DNA of 64,000 nt from Silurus meridionalis (taxonomy: Eukaryota > Chordata > Actinopteri > Siluriformes > Siluridae): contig NC_060900.1 of assembly GCF_014805685.1 (NCBI RefSeq), forward strand, positions 4,610,101 to 4,674,100. The letters run 5' to 3'. Positions within the stretch are counted from its first letter, which is position 1; every line of letters starts with the position of its first letter. Shown one piece after another: positions 12,201 through 24,121 of the stretch. The translations under genes were made by a program, and so were the position numbers. The notes below the pieces were generated by a model. The model saw only the letters and a list, made by a program, of their open reading frames with translations, had not been told where the DNA came from and searched no databases.

Positions 12201-15200
12201 CTGTGTGTCGTTGCATAGTATATTTTAGTGTTCAGTATTAAAAACTATTGTCATGAATAATATATTATTTCCATTATGACAAAGCTGCTAAATTCTCATA
12301 TCTAAAAAGCCACAAGATCCATGCAAGCACAAATAGTTAAAAAGTATAACATTTAAGTAAAAAACTTAACACCTGAGAAATTGCTGTGGTATAAGGCTCA
12401 TAAAACTTGCCAATATAGGCTGTTATTGGAAAATCATCCACTTCAGGGTGGCAATAAAAAGTTTGCTTTTGAATCGGGTTGCGTTACACCACCTCGTTGT
12501 TGTTTATTTGGCCGTGACATGACACTCCATGTGTTTGATTCCTGAATAATTTTTCTTTTCGTACTCATTCCTACCATATCAAACAAATAGATATTTTTTT
12601 CAGCTGTCTCCATAACAGATTTGTGAAATTCCTGGCTTGAATCTGTGTGAAGCTTTGCCATTGGGCTGGAGGTTCTCGGCCCCAACCAGCCGGCTCGAGC
12701 AGCAGCATTAGACCGGAATAATCTCACTACAGAAGTAAGAAAGGTTAAATTCACAAAGCAGGTCTACGTCAGAATTGATGACCATCTGGGATAGTACTGG
12801 TTGAGATGAGAACCAGCTGAGATGGCGTATTGCTCCCTGGAAAGAACAAAACATCATTAAAACAAATGTAATTTGATCTTAAAGAGTGTTTAAGAGGCAT
12901 GTCAACACAGGCTCTGCTAAAGCACTCTGTAAAGCTTCATACGCTGACATTGAGAAGAATTTAAGAATGGTACCATGATACTTTGCTTTCAATTTATTTA
13001 TTTATGATTATCGCTTTCCATGTAGGGAAATTAGGATTTTTTGCATTTTTTGTTCCAGAATAAAACATTTCTTAGCTACAAAAAAACAAAATCTTAGTCT
13101 ATGTGGACTTTAAGGAATATTTAAGTGACCAGAATAATGTCTTCTGGTATTTTCATTTCAACATCATTGAACTTCTTGTGTATTAATGTGTCCTTTTTTA
13201 ACCATCATTACATTATTGCTCACTCAGGCAAAAGTGCCCCTTAAAAAAAAACAACCTTTTGACTTAAGGAAACATTACATCACCAATGAATAATAATGTC
13301 TATGTATTACCTGTCGACTGGGATGGGTCGGATAGTTTGGGGAATGCGGTGTATGTGACACTTCTAACCTCCGTCAGTCATCATTCTGTGACAAAACAAT
13401 GTAAAAAATGTCCAAGCTACCAGACAGGCCCAGTCAAGATGGCGCAAGTCTTCAGATTATCTTCCATGACTGAATGACTAAGCTTTAGGAACAGAGGAAT
13501 AGGGGAACTCATGGAGACAGAAGATCATTAATTGAACACCTTTTCTCCGACTTTGACTCCCAGAGGGTGAGGACGGACTAGTGTACTTGAGCAAAAGGGA
13601 GACTGTGAGCAGTAATAGAAGGTAGACAGGTTCTTACATGTTCCAGAGGAATGTGTACAGATTAGCTATCTATATGAGAAAGAAAGCTGGACAAGCTCTT
13701 ACAGATTCTCAGCAGAATAGGAAAATGGTTTAACTAGAAATCAACATGAAAGAATGGTGTGTTTTTGTTAGTGTTGTTACACATTTATTTCTCATTTAGA
13801 GTCTAAGCAAACATTTCTTCTTGATATTGAGGAAAGGTGCTTTGAAGAGTTTCACCATTCAAGGCCTGGTGACTGTTGGCAACCTTGATTGAAGGGTAAA
13901 AAAAAAGAGCTGTAGCACCTGTGTTTAAAGTAAGCATAGACCCAACAGTCTCCAGGGAAATAACCATTGAGCGCATGTCCAATTGTTCATCTACTACTGC
14001 TTGGAACTTTATGGCATTACATGCGTACCCTAAAGACCAAACTTCTCAAAAACAGTTTGTTTCAGTAGATGATATCACCTGGGTAATGTCTATTTGTACT
14101 AAAGTATTGCTGTTGTGATCACGCACACTCTCCGTACACATCCCAGTGATTCCCAAGACACTTAGAAGAGCATAGCTTTGTGTTTGCTTATGATTTTTGT
14201 CTCACCCTCTTGTCAAGGTGTCTTCCTGAGGTCATCTCTGTTTGTCAAGAGTTTTCTTCAACTGTCTCAATTCTGGTTTGAGTTGTACAGGGATCTAAAT
14301 CTAAATCAGAAACCTTTATTTCTGTTAATCCTGCATTGTAACAACATCTATTATTAAAAGCAGCCCATAAATCAGTTTGACTTGAATTGATTTCAGTACC
14401 AGAGAGATGATGGTTGTAGGTAAAATTATGTCTACACTGTTTTTTTTGGAAGTTGCTTTCGATTGACACGGTAATTAATGAAGAGGGTCAGAATCCTTCC
14501 AGGTAGAAGTGGAAGGCAATTGGGCAATAGTGTTTAAAACAATAGTAGCAATGTTGTCAAAGCAGATTGGCATGGTAGCCTGGGTTAATTAGTGATTGGC
14601 TCAGTTTTACTTTTGAGGGTTTGAAGCATTTGATGAGATGTACATGCATTTAGAGCGCAAGAGAAAATTTGGACAGGTCATAGTTATTACTGTCATTCAC
14701 TCTGGTAGTAATTGATGTTGCAGAGCTCTGTTGCGCTCAGGGGGAAAATCATACTTTTCCGAATTCATTCATAGTTTCTCAGGGTTTGGCAGGGTTCGTT
14801 AATCCTTTAATTGGAACTGAAATGCAGCACCTTTATTTCCATTAAAGAAGGAAATTGGTTAGTTACTATTCTAAACAGTGTTCCCACAAATTTCAAACAA
14901 ACCTTCATGCACTTTGTTAGACAAATTCTATTTGATTTATAATTCTGGTTATTCAGCAAAAAAAATATGTAAGACACCATTTAATTTTTTTTATCTAGGT
15001 TTCATAAAATAAATAAATAAATAATATAGGAACTGTTCTCTGGATGAGACCTTTGATGTCCCTCTCACTGGCTTTTTACAGATTGCTCCATGTGCTGGAT
15101 ACAAATGCAAATAATAATCAATTTATACCCACTTGTGCCTCCGGGAAGTGAAAGATCAGAGACTGGGGCTGTTGTTGCCACTCTTCGTGATTTTGTTTAA

Positions 15201-15539
15201 CCAGTTAAAGCACCATGTGTATTTCTGTGCATATGTGGTTCTCTGTTCTGTTTATAGAGTAGGAAGTGCACTTCCTCTTCCAGATAAATGAGGATGACCG
15301 ACTATTTCTAAGCAATGGAAGGACAAATTGCAAGAAAGCACTCAGGCACAGAAAAGGGGGGCCCAGTAAAACACTAATCAAGTGAATCAGGACAGTAAAA
15401 TTCACTTCAAATAGTCATTTTACAAGCTTTTCTAAAATGGCTTTTGCATTTTACAATGGGCACACGCTCGCCGCGATGAATGCTAAACAGGTACCAGTCG
15501 TCGGAGAAGCAACGCATGTGCGCATTTAAACAGACAGTG

Positions 15540-15650
15540 GAATATGTGCCAATTCTGTCTTGGACTTTTGTTGCCATTGGCTGGGGTCCTAATTAATCTG
15601 AGCTTTTAAGGAATAATTTCTCATGGCCCAATGAAACCCAAAGACATTCT
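15540..15650. other. Candidate conserved non-coding block
   Basis: Contains 'gttgccattggctgg' and the homeodomain-like core TAATTAAT at 15590-15597, followed by 'ctgagcttttaaggaataat' and 'tctcatggcccaatg'. The sequence is free of repeats and has stops in all frames. The call rests on appearance only. Confidence 0.25.
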
Positions 15651-16739
15651 TCATCACATTACAATCCAAACAGATCTTTTTCAGTGCAAAAAAATCATAA
15701 AATGCCTGATATATCTAAATATCAAAAAGATCTATATCTTTTAAAAAAGCGTATTTATAAGAATGATTATTAAACAAAAAATTATTACAGTTCTTAAATT
15801 GGTCAAGACTCAATTATTTAAACCTGTCTGACTTGGCTCTGGAATAGGAAAGAATTAAATTCATTAGATTAGTTAGTATTAAAAATCGTGCACGAATAAC
15901 CCCTCACTGAAAAGCTAGCTTCTCACAGCTAGAACATTCCATGAATGCCAAATACAAAAGTGGTAATGCAAGTTTGAGGTATTAGACATGTCAAGTTGGC
16001 TTTCATCAGGTGTTTTTTTTTTGGAATTGCTGATTGAGATTTGGATCCTCTGAGTTCCTATTTGCACCTCGGGGACTTAGGAGCTTCACATCAAAAAGCC
16101 ACTAATGACAGCTATTTTCAGCACAAGGGGAACATGCAGGAAAATAGTGAGCACTCGAGAACAACAGTCGAAGTCTTGAATATGGGATTGGCTGGTGATA
16201 ATTTTGGTTGAGTCAAGGTGGCCTGAAAGGCAGCTGCATCCTCCAGGTTTTCGTCGCCTATGCAAAACAGGTTTCTGCCAAGTTCTCCACAACAACCAGT
16301 TTCCACTTGTGGCATGTTAAACGGTTCATCAGAGGTGGCAAAAACAAGGATTTATCAGATCAGGCTGTCTCTACAAAGAGCGATAAAAAGGAGGGTTTCC
16401 ATTTATTCACTCTTATGTGCCATAAAAACTCTTTCAATCCAAAAAAAATACTGTACACATCTCTCATTCCATCTGTAGGTTAGACTCTGTGCGTTTTTTA
16501 GCTTTAACAGGTATTTTCTACTTTTATTTGACTTTTTTTGTTACATTTTTGCCCACAACTTTCCTGAACAGAACTAAAGTTTACCAATCATTTGCTCTTT
16601 TAATGAAAATAAGGCAGGTACACTTTTTGCCCGTAAATGTCCTGAATAGAACTAATGTTTGTCAATCCTGCAAAAAATTTATTCATTTATTTTTCATTAC
16701 TGATTAGTTATTATTGACATTAGGATAACTTAATTTTTA

Positions 16740-16782
16740 TTATTATGATGATTATTATGATGATTATTATGATGATTATTAA
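16740..16782. repeat. 15-bp tandem repeat
   Basis: Three near-perfect copies of 'attattatgatgatt'. Confidence 0.85.
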
Positions 16783-17339
16783 AAGTTTCGAAATTCAATT
16801 GCCAATAATTAATCAGTTTTCAAATTAGAATCACTTCAAAATTTTGTTGAATCTCTGTAAAAACGATTTCTTTACTTATTGTTAGCTGTGTCCTAAAAAG
16901 AACCAAAGTTTACCAATCATCCTTAAAAAACCTGCAAGACAGAGATTATTTTATAATGACTCGTTTCCTGCGAAAGTCTTATTTATTCATTTTTTTTTAA
17001 TTTGTGCTATTAAAGAATTCTAGTCCAAAAGGTTTCTAAAAAAACTTAAATCTAAACCCCTCCACTGACTGTATCACCTCAAACCATGTAATCTGTGTGT
17101 TTGAGTAAATGTTAGACAGGACCTGTGTTGTGGACAGAGTGTATCATTATGTGGAAATGTAATGGCATCTGGAGGGTTGGTGGTTTGATGTTTTTTCCTC
17201 GCAGGCCCTACAAATGTCTGCATATGTGCCTGTAAATATATTTATCCACCTGCTGACTGAACCATCCTAAAACCAGCCTAAAACATCATATGTTAAAGGA
17301 ACATGGTTCCTGGATTAATAGAGAACACAGAAAGGAAAA

Positions 17340-17600
17340 TTAAAACATGAAGTGTGGAAAAGAAAACAGACAAGGAAGTGAAAATGTGGAGCATGGAAAA
17401 GAATATAGATCATGAAAACAAACAAATGTAAACAAAATAATGAACATTGATCTTGGAAATGAAATCTGGAAACAAAAATATGGATCATTGAAACAAACCT
17501 GGATCAGAAAAATCGAACATGAGAAATAATGTGGAAACAAGCACAAAAGATGAAACATATGGAAATGACTGTCTAATGAAAATTTAGACATATGAAATGA
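17340..17600. repeat. Purine-rich degenerate repeat
   Basis: Irregular recurrences of 'catggaaa', 'atggatcat', 'gaaacaaac' every 20-40 bases. It resembles the A-rich units of the array at 18780-19505 but is too diverged to define a period. The 135-codon minus-strand frame over it (17340-17747) is a by-product and also runs into the adjacent transposon copy. Confidence 0.45.
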
Positions 17601-17603
17601 ACA

Positions 17604-17842
17604 TACACTGAATAGAGAATAGCCATATATGGTTCTTTTCCAAACTGTAACCACAAAGTTTGAGACACACAATGGTATATGATGTCTTTGGATGTTATGA
17701 AATCTTCTCTTTTGCTTGAACTTGTAGACCCAAAACTGTTCCAGCATTATAACAACAAATGAAAACTAAATGTTAAATTGGATGTTAAAAAAAAGTACAC
17801 ATCTGTCTTATGGTCAGGTGTCCACAAACTTTAGTTTAGACT
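17604..17842 (+). mobile_element. Small Tc1-derived element (family M), internally deleted copy
   Basis: Starts near 'tacactgaatag', then 'ccatatatggttcttttcc', 'aactgtaaccacaaagtt', 'gatgtctttggatg' and 'gacccaaaactgttccagca'. It then jumps to 'actaaatgttaaattggatg' and ends in 'tggtcaggtgtccacaaact'. The segment that in other copies carries the transposase-derived NAPVH and NPIEHLW codons is missing. Length is about 240 bp, against about 570 bp for the fullest copy at 48820. Confidence 0.75.
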
Positions 17843-17972
17843 CTTGACAAAAACATATGCACATAAAACATGAAACCAAACTGGGGATATGTAAAATATC
17901 TCACAACCAGGAAATGAACACAGAACATGAAAGTAAATATTGGAGAATATTCTGATCATGGACAGAAAGGAA

Positions 17973-17975
<3 letters not shown>

Positions 17976-18043
<68 letters not shown>
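17976..18043. repeat. (TA)n microsatellite
   Basis: About 33 uninterrupted TA units followed by a T run. Confidence 0.97.
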
Positions 18044-18051
<8 letters not shown>

Positions 18052-18779
18052 TAATGCATTTTTTTTAAAGATATTTTCAGGAAGATAAGGGCGTTACTGG
18101 AAACTCTCTAATCTAACAGCCAATCGCTTCATCTTCTGCTGTTTATAGAGCCATTCAGCTCGCAACTCCAAATACAAACTGGCTACTTCATCTGTTCTTT
18201 TTTTTTACCTTCGACTATAGCAGACAAGCCAACACAGGTTTCTTCTCGAGACATAAAAAACTCACTCGGCTTACAATAACAGTTATGCTCAAGTCAATTG
18301 CAGCCTAACAGGAATGGGAAATGAGCAGCAATGTAAACACTAAATCACTGATGGAGAACACCATTAAACAATGTACTGTTCAGAAAAAAATAATCCACAA
18401 AATGGGTACTTAAGGTCAGACGATATCTGCTAAATATAAAATACACCAACAAACAGCAAAAGTGATTAGTGTGATATCTGCAAGCAATGACTTCCTCTTG
18501 GCTCATGATGGCGCATTCATTGCCAGCCTGCGATTTTATATATGTAAGTGTATTCATAAAAAAAAAAATGTTTGTGGATAATCGTAGCCATTAATCAGAG
18601 ATTTCTTATTGGATTAGGCAAACCCTGGGAAGATTGGAACGTGATGGAAGTCTACTAAGCGATTGGGAACAGTTTGGGCACTGTTAAAAGTTAGGCTCAT
18701 GTACACTTAGGGTTAGAACACTGAAAAAGTGTATGTGGCAATCTGGAAAGATTGTGCCCATCAAACCAATAAAATAAAA

Positions 18780-19505
18780 AGCAGGCAAACAAACAGGAAA
18801 AACAAACAAAGATGGAGCACAAACAAATATGCAACTCAAACAAACCTCTGATGCAAAGAGACATGGAGCACAAATCAAAATACGACACAAACAATTATAA
18901 AACACAATTATTGAACACTATTAATATATTAACACAAAGAAACGAACATGCAATAAAACATGGAACACAAATTTGCATACAATACAAACAAACATGAAAC
19001 ACAAAAAAAATTGAACAAAAATTAACATACGATACAAGCAAACATGAAACACAAACAAACATGGATAACAAATGAGCATATGATACAAACAAAAATTAAC
19101 ATACGATACAAACAAAAAAATGCAACACAAACAAACATGGAACACAAATAAGCATACAATACAAACAAACATGAAAAACAAACAAATATGGAACATAAAT
19201 CAACATGAAACAACCAAACATGAAACACTAATGAACAACTGATACAAACAGACATGCAACACAAACAAACATGGAACACAAATGAGCATACGATACAAAC
19301 AAACATGAAACACAAACAAATATGGAACACATCAACATGCAACAAACAAACATGGAACACAAATAAACATATGATATAAACAGACATGCAACACAAACAC
19401 AAATGGAACACAAATGAACATCCAATACAATCAAACAGAACATGAAAATGAACATGGATCACAAACATGGAACTTGCAAACAAACAAAGCACAAACTCGT
19501 ACAAA
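18780..19505. repeat. A-rich minisatellite, period about 51 bp
   Basis: Repeats of 'aaacatggaacacaaatg', 'agcatacgatacaaac' and 'aaacatgaaacacaaac' in that order give a unit near 51 bp, with shorter and partial units. Because 51 is divisible by three, several minus-strand frames stay open (up to 160 codons, 19022-19504) and read as recurring Cys-Leu-Phe-Val-Phe-His-Val. This is not a membrane protein gene: the same composition appears in more than one frame. Confidence 0.85.
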
Positions 19506-19544
19506 CTAGAACTAAACTCTGAAATGAACCAATAAGCGTATATA

Positions 19545-19870
19545 TCATATTGCCCGGAGTGCTAATTAGTGTGAAATGTTAGCTTCTACCCTGGTGCACT
19601 TCGCTCATTTACTGCACACCCCCCACTGATGGGTTTCCCCCATAATGCGAGGTCATCTTTAGCGTCAAAGACTAAAGTCAATTATAAGCATCCCTGAGAT
19701 AAGAACGCTGATTAGCCCCAGTGATAAACGTCTCGCTGACACTTAATCTGATTGGAAGCCATTGGTGGAAGGTGTCCTACTCTTTAACGAACACTCAAGC
19801 GGACATCATCGGTGACCGATTTTCTCGCTCGAATGCGTCACCAGACTCTATGGACGATTTCAGTCGCATT
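19545..19870. other. Candidate conserved non-coding block
   Basis: High-complexity sequence with the palindromic homeodomain-like site CTAATTAG at 19562-19569, 'cataatgcgaggtcatc', 'ctgattagccccagtgataa' and 'cttaatctgattggaagcc'. No open frame of note. It follows the A-rich minisatellite directly. Regulatory function is inferred only from appearance. Confidence 0.3.
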
Positions 19871-20845
19871 CACATCGAGCGGAAGTGAGAAAAATGGGCT
19901 GTAACGACCCTGTTTATGTGCAGCATTAAAACGAAAATGATGGAAAATGAGATGAAAAGTGACGATTAAGGTAACTTAGAAATCGATGATACGGATTATC
20001 CGAGAAAGTAGCAGGATGTTAACAATTTCTGGCAACCTGAAACGATGAGGGTACAGGACTGCGAATAATTTATTGCCACTTTGGATTTAGATAGAAACAA
20101 TAAACCGCCAGATAACTTGTTTAAAAACATTTTGCTAAAATTTTTATGGGTTTTTGTCATGGGATGAAAGGACTATTTAATATGTAGGTTTTTTTACATT
20201 TTTAAATATTTTATTATTTATTGTTTATTAAATTTTTTCACTATTATATTTTTCATTATTCAAATTTGTTAGCGTATTTTACTTACTATTTACAATTTTA
20301 TTATATTTCATTCTTCTTATTTGAATTTTTAATGTTTATTTATATTTCGATTTCTTTTTATGTTTAAATATGAAATGCTTCCGAGAATGTTACAAGTTAG
20401 CTAATGGAAACACCCCCCCTCAAGACTAAGCTTTGATAAAATGTTTTCCATCTCTGACTGAATACACAATCTCCGTCATTCCTTGTTTTCATTTTTCTTT
20501 TCGGTTGTGCGCAGGCACGCCGGCGCCACAACCATGATGGTTCAATGAAACCGAGACAGACAAAAATTAAAAAGCATGATTCACATGGGTTCTATTTAAG
20601 CTGAGAGAACATGCAACTACATGCATCAGTGTGGCCTTGTTAGCTTTTAAAAGCACTGTCTGATACGTGTTACCAATGACCCCTACAAAAACATAGGACG
20701 CTCATGATTGAAAAACTGATTTGCGATTAGCATGATGCTAATAGTAATAAAGGTATTAACATTCATAATTAGATTCACAATGACCTTTGCGTTATTGTCT
20801 ATTGATACATACACTTGACTAGTGTATGTTGTTCTTTTAATTAAC
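19870..20845. other. Unique sequence, no gene seen
   Basis: Includes an AT-rich block (20160-20370). No exon, RNA gene or named repeat recognised. Confidence 0.5.
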
Positions 20846-20848
20846 ACA

Positions 20849-21045
20849 CATGTAATATGATAAATGGACAAACATTTGTGGAAACCTGGCCATAACTTTT
20901 TAAACATCCCATTTTACATTTAGTCGACATTTGCTGTTATAATAAACTCCACTCATCTCTGGAAGATGTTCCACTAGATTTTGGATTGTGCTTGTTCAGA
21001 TTTGCATTGATTCAGCCACAGAGGCGTTAGTAAAGTCCGGTTTGC
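20849..21045 (-). mobile_element. Small Tc1-derived element (family M), truncated copy
   Basis: Read on the plus strand: 'aaatggacaaacatttgtgg', 'cccattttacatttagtcg', 'gctgttataataaactccac', 'gatgttccactagattttgg' and 'gcgttagtaaagtcc'. This is the right (3') third of the family M order in reverse orientation. It breaks off before the transposase-derived core. Confidence 0.8.
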
Positions 21046-21696
21046 ATATACATCGATATTTATGTGTTAAGAATTCAGTAAGGATTAAAATACTTTGAAG
21101 CATGATACTACTGAGAAAAATAATCAACAACTAAAGAGTTAGTGTAACCTTGCTTTTTTATATAAACAACATATTTTACATGTTGTTGCAAGTCTGCCTT
21201 TTTTTCTACCTCTCTCCTGAAGTTAAAGACAAAAAAAAGATTTTTTTTTATGTTACCGTAAAACCGCAAAGACCTCCATCCCTCATGTTTGGAAAATAAT
21301 AAGTTATCTGTTTAATCTCTGATTTAGCTCTTAGACCTGACACTGGAGACTCCTTTACAGAAATGTAAACCGAATGACCCCTCAGAAAATCTTACCATCA
21401 AAACATGTTTAAATAGGTTTTATGTACAGCATCCACTGTACAAGTCCCTGGGTAGGCTGTTACTATAGAAACACATAGATTGAATATAAACCTGGGGTTT
21501 TAATAACAGCTGCCACTAGTGTTAGATCTGCAGTTAGAGGAAACATAAACTTCTGGGCAATAGGATTCAAGACTAAAATCATTGACATAGTTATTATTGA
21601 TGATAATTGCAACTTTAAAGTAATTTATACTTATGCATATGATTAAATTAATGGAACCATATTTGTTCACTGGAACAATATATTTGTTCCTACCTC

Positions 21697-21717
21697 ACAC
21701 ACACACACACACACACA
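21697..21717. repeat. (CA)n microsatellite
   Basis: About ten CA units, followed by a short TA/TG run next to the start of a Tc1 fragment. Confidence 0.9.
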
Positions 21718-21737
21718 TATGTATATACATATACAAT

Positions 21738-22256
21738 AAATTTGGAAAGTATTTAGACTCAATTTTGTTGTGTTGCAGCCTGATACTACACTCATTTTTT
21801 TCTCACTACCCAGTAATGTAGGCTCAGTACCCTATAATGACCCTACAATGACAAAGTAAGAACAGAATTCTCGATACGTCTGTCTTTTTTTTTATTACAG
21901 AAACTGATATATTACATGTACATAAGTATTCAATTCAATTCCGTATTGCAAGAACACTTACAAATTAGCTCAGGTGCCTTACGATTCACTTAATCATTGC
22001 TGAGATGTTTCTAGACATTGACTGGAGTCTACCTGTGGAAAAGTTTATTGATTGGATATGATTTGAAAAGACTCTATAGAGAGCCTCATAGCTGACGATG
22101 CATATCAGAGCAAAAACCAAGCCATGAGGTCAAAGGAACAGTGGGCAGAGCTTAGAGACAGGATTATTGCAAGGCACAAATCTGGGAAAGGCTTCAAAAA
22201 AAATGCTGCTGCACTAAAGATTCCAAAGAGCACAGTGGCCTCCATTAATTCTCAAA
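21738..22256 (+). mobile_element. Tc1-like transposon, 5' half (family T1)
   Basis: Begins at 'aaatttggaaagtatttaga', the worn inner part of a Tc1 inverted repeat of the kind ending in 'ggaaagtattcaga'. It runs through 'catgtacataagtattcaat', 'tagctcaggtgcc', 'gagatgtttctagacattga' and 'gtctacctgtggaaaagtt' into the start of a transposase. From memory this order matches a Tc1 family widespread in salmonids and other fish. The element stops inside the gene at about 22256, where a family M copy in the same orientation begins. Confidence 0.8.
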
Positions 22257-22288
22257 TGACCTCAACCCTATTGAACACCTCTGGATGA
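22124..22288 (+). pseudogene. Tc1 transposase N-terminal DNA-binding fragment, 54-codon chimeric frame
   Basis: An ATG at 22124 opens a frame of 54 codons ending in TGA at 22286-22288. Residues 1-45 (starting MRSKEQWAELRDRI and including ARHKSGKGF, AAALKIPKSTVAS) match the paired-like helix-turn-helix start of Tc1 transposases, where the usual form is about 340 residues. The last nine residues come from the following family M element read out of its own frame. The DDE catalytic domain is absent, so it cannot transpose DNA. If translated it could at most bind inverted repeats, which is speculation. Confidence 0.75.
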
Positions 22289-22502
22289 ATTGGAATGCTG
22301 ACTGCACCCCAGGCCTTCGCACCTCACCTACATCAGAACCTGCCTTTACTAACACTCTTGGGAATGAAGAAGCACAAACGTCTTTTTCTAGAAGAGAGGA
22401 GGTATTATAACAGCTAATGGAGACTAAATGGGAAATAGGACATTTAGAAAGCACATAAGAATCTTATGGTCAGGAGTCCACAAATCTTTTCTATACAGTG
22501 TA
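22255..22502 (+). mobile_element. Small Tc1-derived element (family M), 3' part
   Basis: Starts abruptly at 'tgacctcaaccctattgaac', the codons for the DLNPIEHLW-type motif around the third catalytic residue of Tc1 transposases. It continues with 'ggatgaattggaatgctgac', 'acctcacctacatcagaacc', 'gctaatggagactaaatggg' and the terminal 'tatacagtgta' at 22492-22502. The left half is missing and replaced by the Tc1 family T1 fragment. Confidence 0.8.
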
Positions 22503-23041
22503 TTTATTTATTTATTTATTTATTTTTTACTATTTTTTACATTCTCTGTTTCTTTACATGCCTTTAATGAAAGTAATATGTATATGACAAATAACTTATT
22601 TAAATACAGTTATTGTATATTCCTTGATGTTTACCATACTGCTTACTAGACAAAAAAAATATTTTTTACTTATTTATTTACTATTATTTATTATTGGGTT
22701 TGTTTATTACATGTAGGTAAACGAGGACATTCGAAAGAGGCGGAAAGGGAAAACAGCCCGAACAAACAACCTGAGTGTTCTATTTTAAATAAGCGAGTAA
22801 TAGAACAGGTCCTTACTTGCTGGCCTGCATCTGCTATTTAAAACACAGTCACTGTTCCACAACAAGCTGGTAGATGAGATGCTATCGGACTCTACCCTCC
22901 CCTCGTTTTTTTTTTCTCTCTCTTGCTTTCTTTCTCTCTCTCGCTTCCTCCCTCTCTCTTTCAATCCTGCCTCACCACTTCAGCCAACGTGTCTCCGTTA
23001 TGCGCCCTCATCCAACATACAGACATGCCCACACTATGATA

Positions 23042-23085
<44 letters not shown>

Positions 23086-23800
23086 ACTTCACTTGTTTAT
23101 CATGGCATCTGCACTACTTGCCAAGCTGGATTCCTACATTTTTTTAAACACCTATCGAGTGATTTTAAGGAGTGTATAGAGTCTTTTATTAACCTGTGAT
23201 TACAGACTATCACACCGATGCATTCCTTGTTACACATCGCCGGTTCTAGACATTCGTTTTAAGGCCTTCCAGCTTCCTTCCTCTCACCTTTACACAAATA
23301 TAATCTTTGACCTTTTTATTTATACAAATCCTGTTATCAGTACTTTTCTATATTTACATTAATGTGCATATTAAATCAACTTTAACTTTAAAAATCAACA
23401 CTAAAAACATGAAAAATATATGAAAGGTCATCTGGACCAGCTCTTCTTATTATTCTTATTCATATATAATTTCATTAGCAAGACTAAACTGTAAAATAAT
23501 AATTAGTTTTGATCATATTTTTCTAATTACTTTAAAATGCTTACTTAAGTATGTTTAAGATTATAATTTTTTTTATAAATTACTCACATAGACACAGTTT
23601 ATGATGGTCTGACATGAGGGAATAGGATGGGGAGAAAAATAAAACAAAGAAAAAGAAGGCAGATACATAAAGTATAAAAACTATATAAAAATATAAGAAT
23701 ATATAAAGATATATGTGAGAAATATATGAGAGAAAAGATGTATATACAAAATATGCTTATGGCAATAAGCAGTTAAACAGTCAACAATAAACAATTTAAG
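22503..23800. other. AT-rich sequence with microsatellite, no gene seen
   Basis: Contains a (TTTA)n stretch at 22500-22526, pyrimidine-rich sequence from 22905 and a (TC)n array listed separately. The frames at 22874-23199 encode poly-Leu-Ser from the TC array and are artefacts. Confidence 0.55.
23047..23082. repeat. (TC)n microsatellite
   Basis: About 18 TC units. Confidence 0.95.
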
Positions 23801-23820
23801 GTGGTTTTGTGATTGTCCAT

Positions 23821-24121
23821 AAAGTGTCCGTGTGCGGTATGGTGTGGTGTAAAGTGTCCGTGTGCGGTATGGTGTGGAGTAAAGTGTCCATGTGCGGTAT
23901 GGTGTGGTGTAAAGTGTCCGTGTGCGGTATGGTGTGGTGTAAAGTGTCTATGTGCGGTATGGTGTGGTGTAAAAGTGTCCGTGTGCGGTATGGTGTGGTG
24001 TAAAGTGTCTATGTGCGGTATGGTGTGGTGTAAAGTGTCCGTGTGCGGTATGGTGTGGTGTAAAGTGTCCGTGTGCGGTATGGTGTGGTGTAAAGTGTCC
24101 GTGTGCGGTATGGTGTGGTAT
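23821..24121 (+). repeat. Ten-unit 30-bp minisatellite
   Basis: Ten tandem copies of a 30-bp unit beginning 'aaagtgtccgtgtgcggtat' and ending 'ggtgtggtgt'. Variants are few: 'tcca' or 'tcta' for 'tccg' in units 3, 5 and 7, 'gagt' at the end of unit 2, one extra A in unit 6 (31 bp) and 'gtat' at the end of unit 10. High identity implies recent expansion. A period of 30 keeps frames open on both strands (plus-strand frame 23813-24268 of 151 codons with repeated CPCAVWCGVK), but the one-base insertion shifts the repeat frame midway, so there is no selection for a protein. Confidence 0.97.

Larger units (their letters stand above)
12205..17330. other. Unique AT-rich sequence, no gene seen
   Basis: No supported gene or complete mobile element. 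The minus-strand frame at 12443-12754 (103 codons) has a mixed composition but no family I recognise and no matching second exon. A 15-bp 'attattatgatgatt' repeat lies at 16740-16782. A candidate conserved block at 15540-15650 is listed separately. Confidence 0.5.

Noticed and set aside
12443..12754. 103-codon minus-strand frame with mixed composition
   Set aside because: No recognised family, no second exon and no splice signals; a chance frame is more likely.
23821..24121. Possible CRISPR-like array
   Set aside because: The units are contiguous with no unique spacers, and the genome is eukaryotic. It is a minisatellite.
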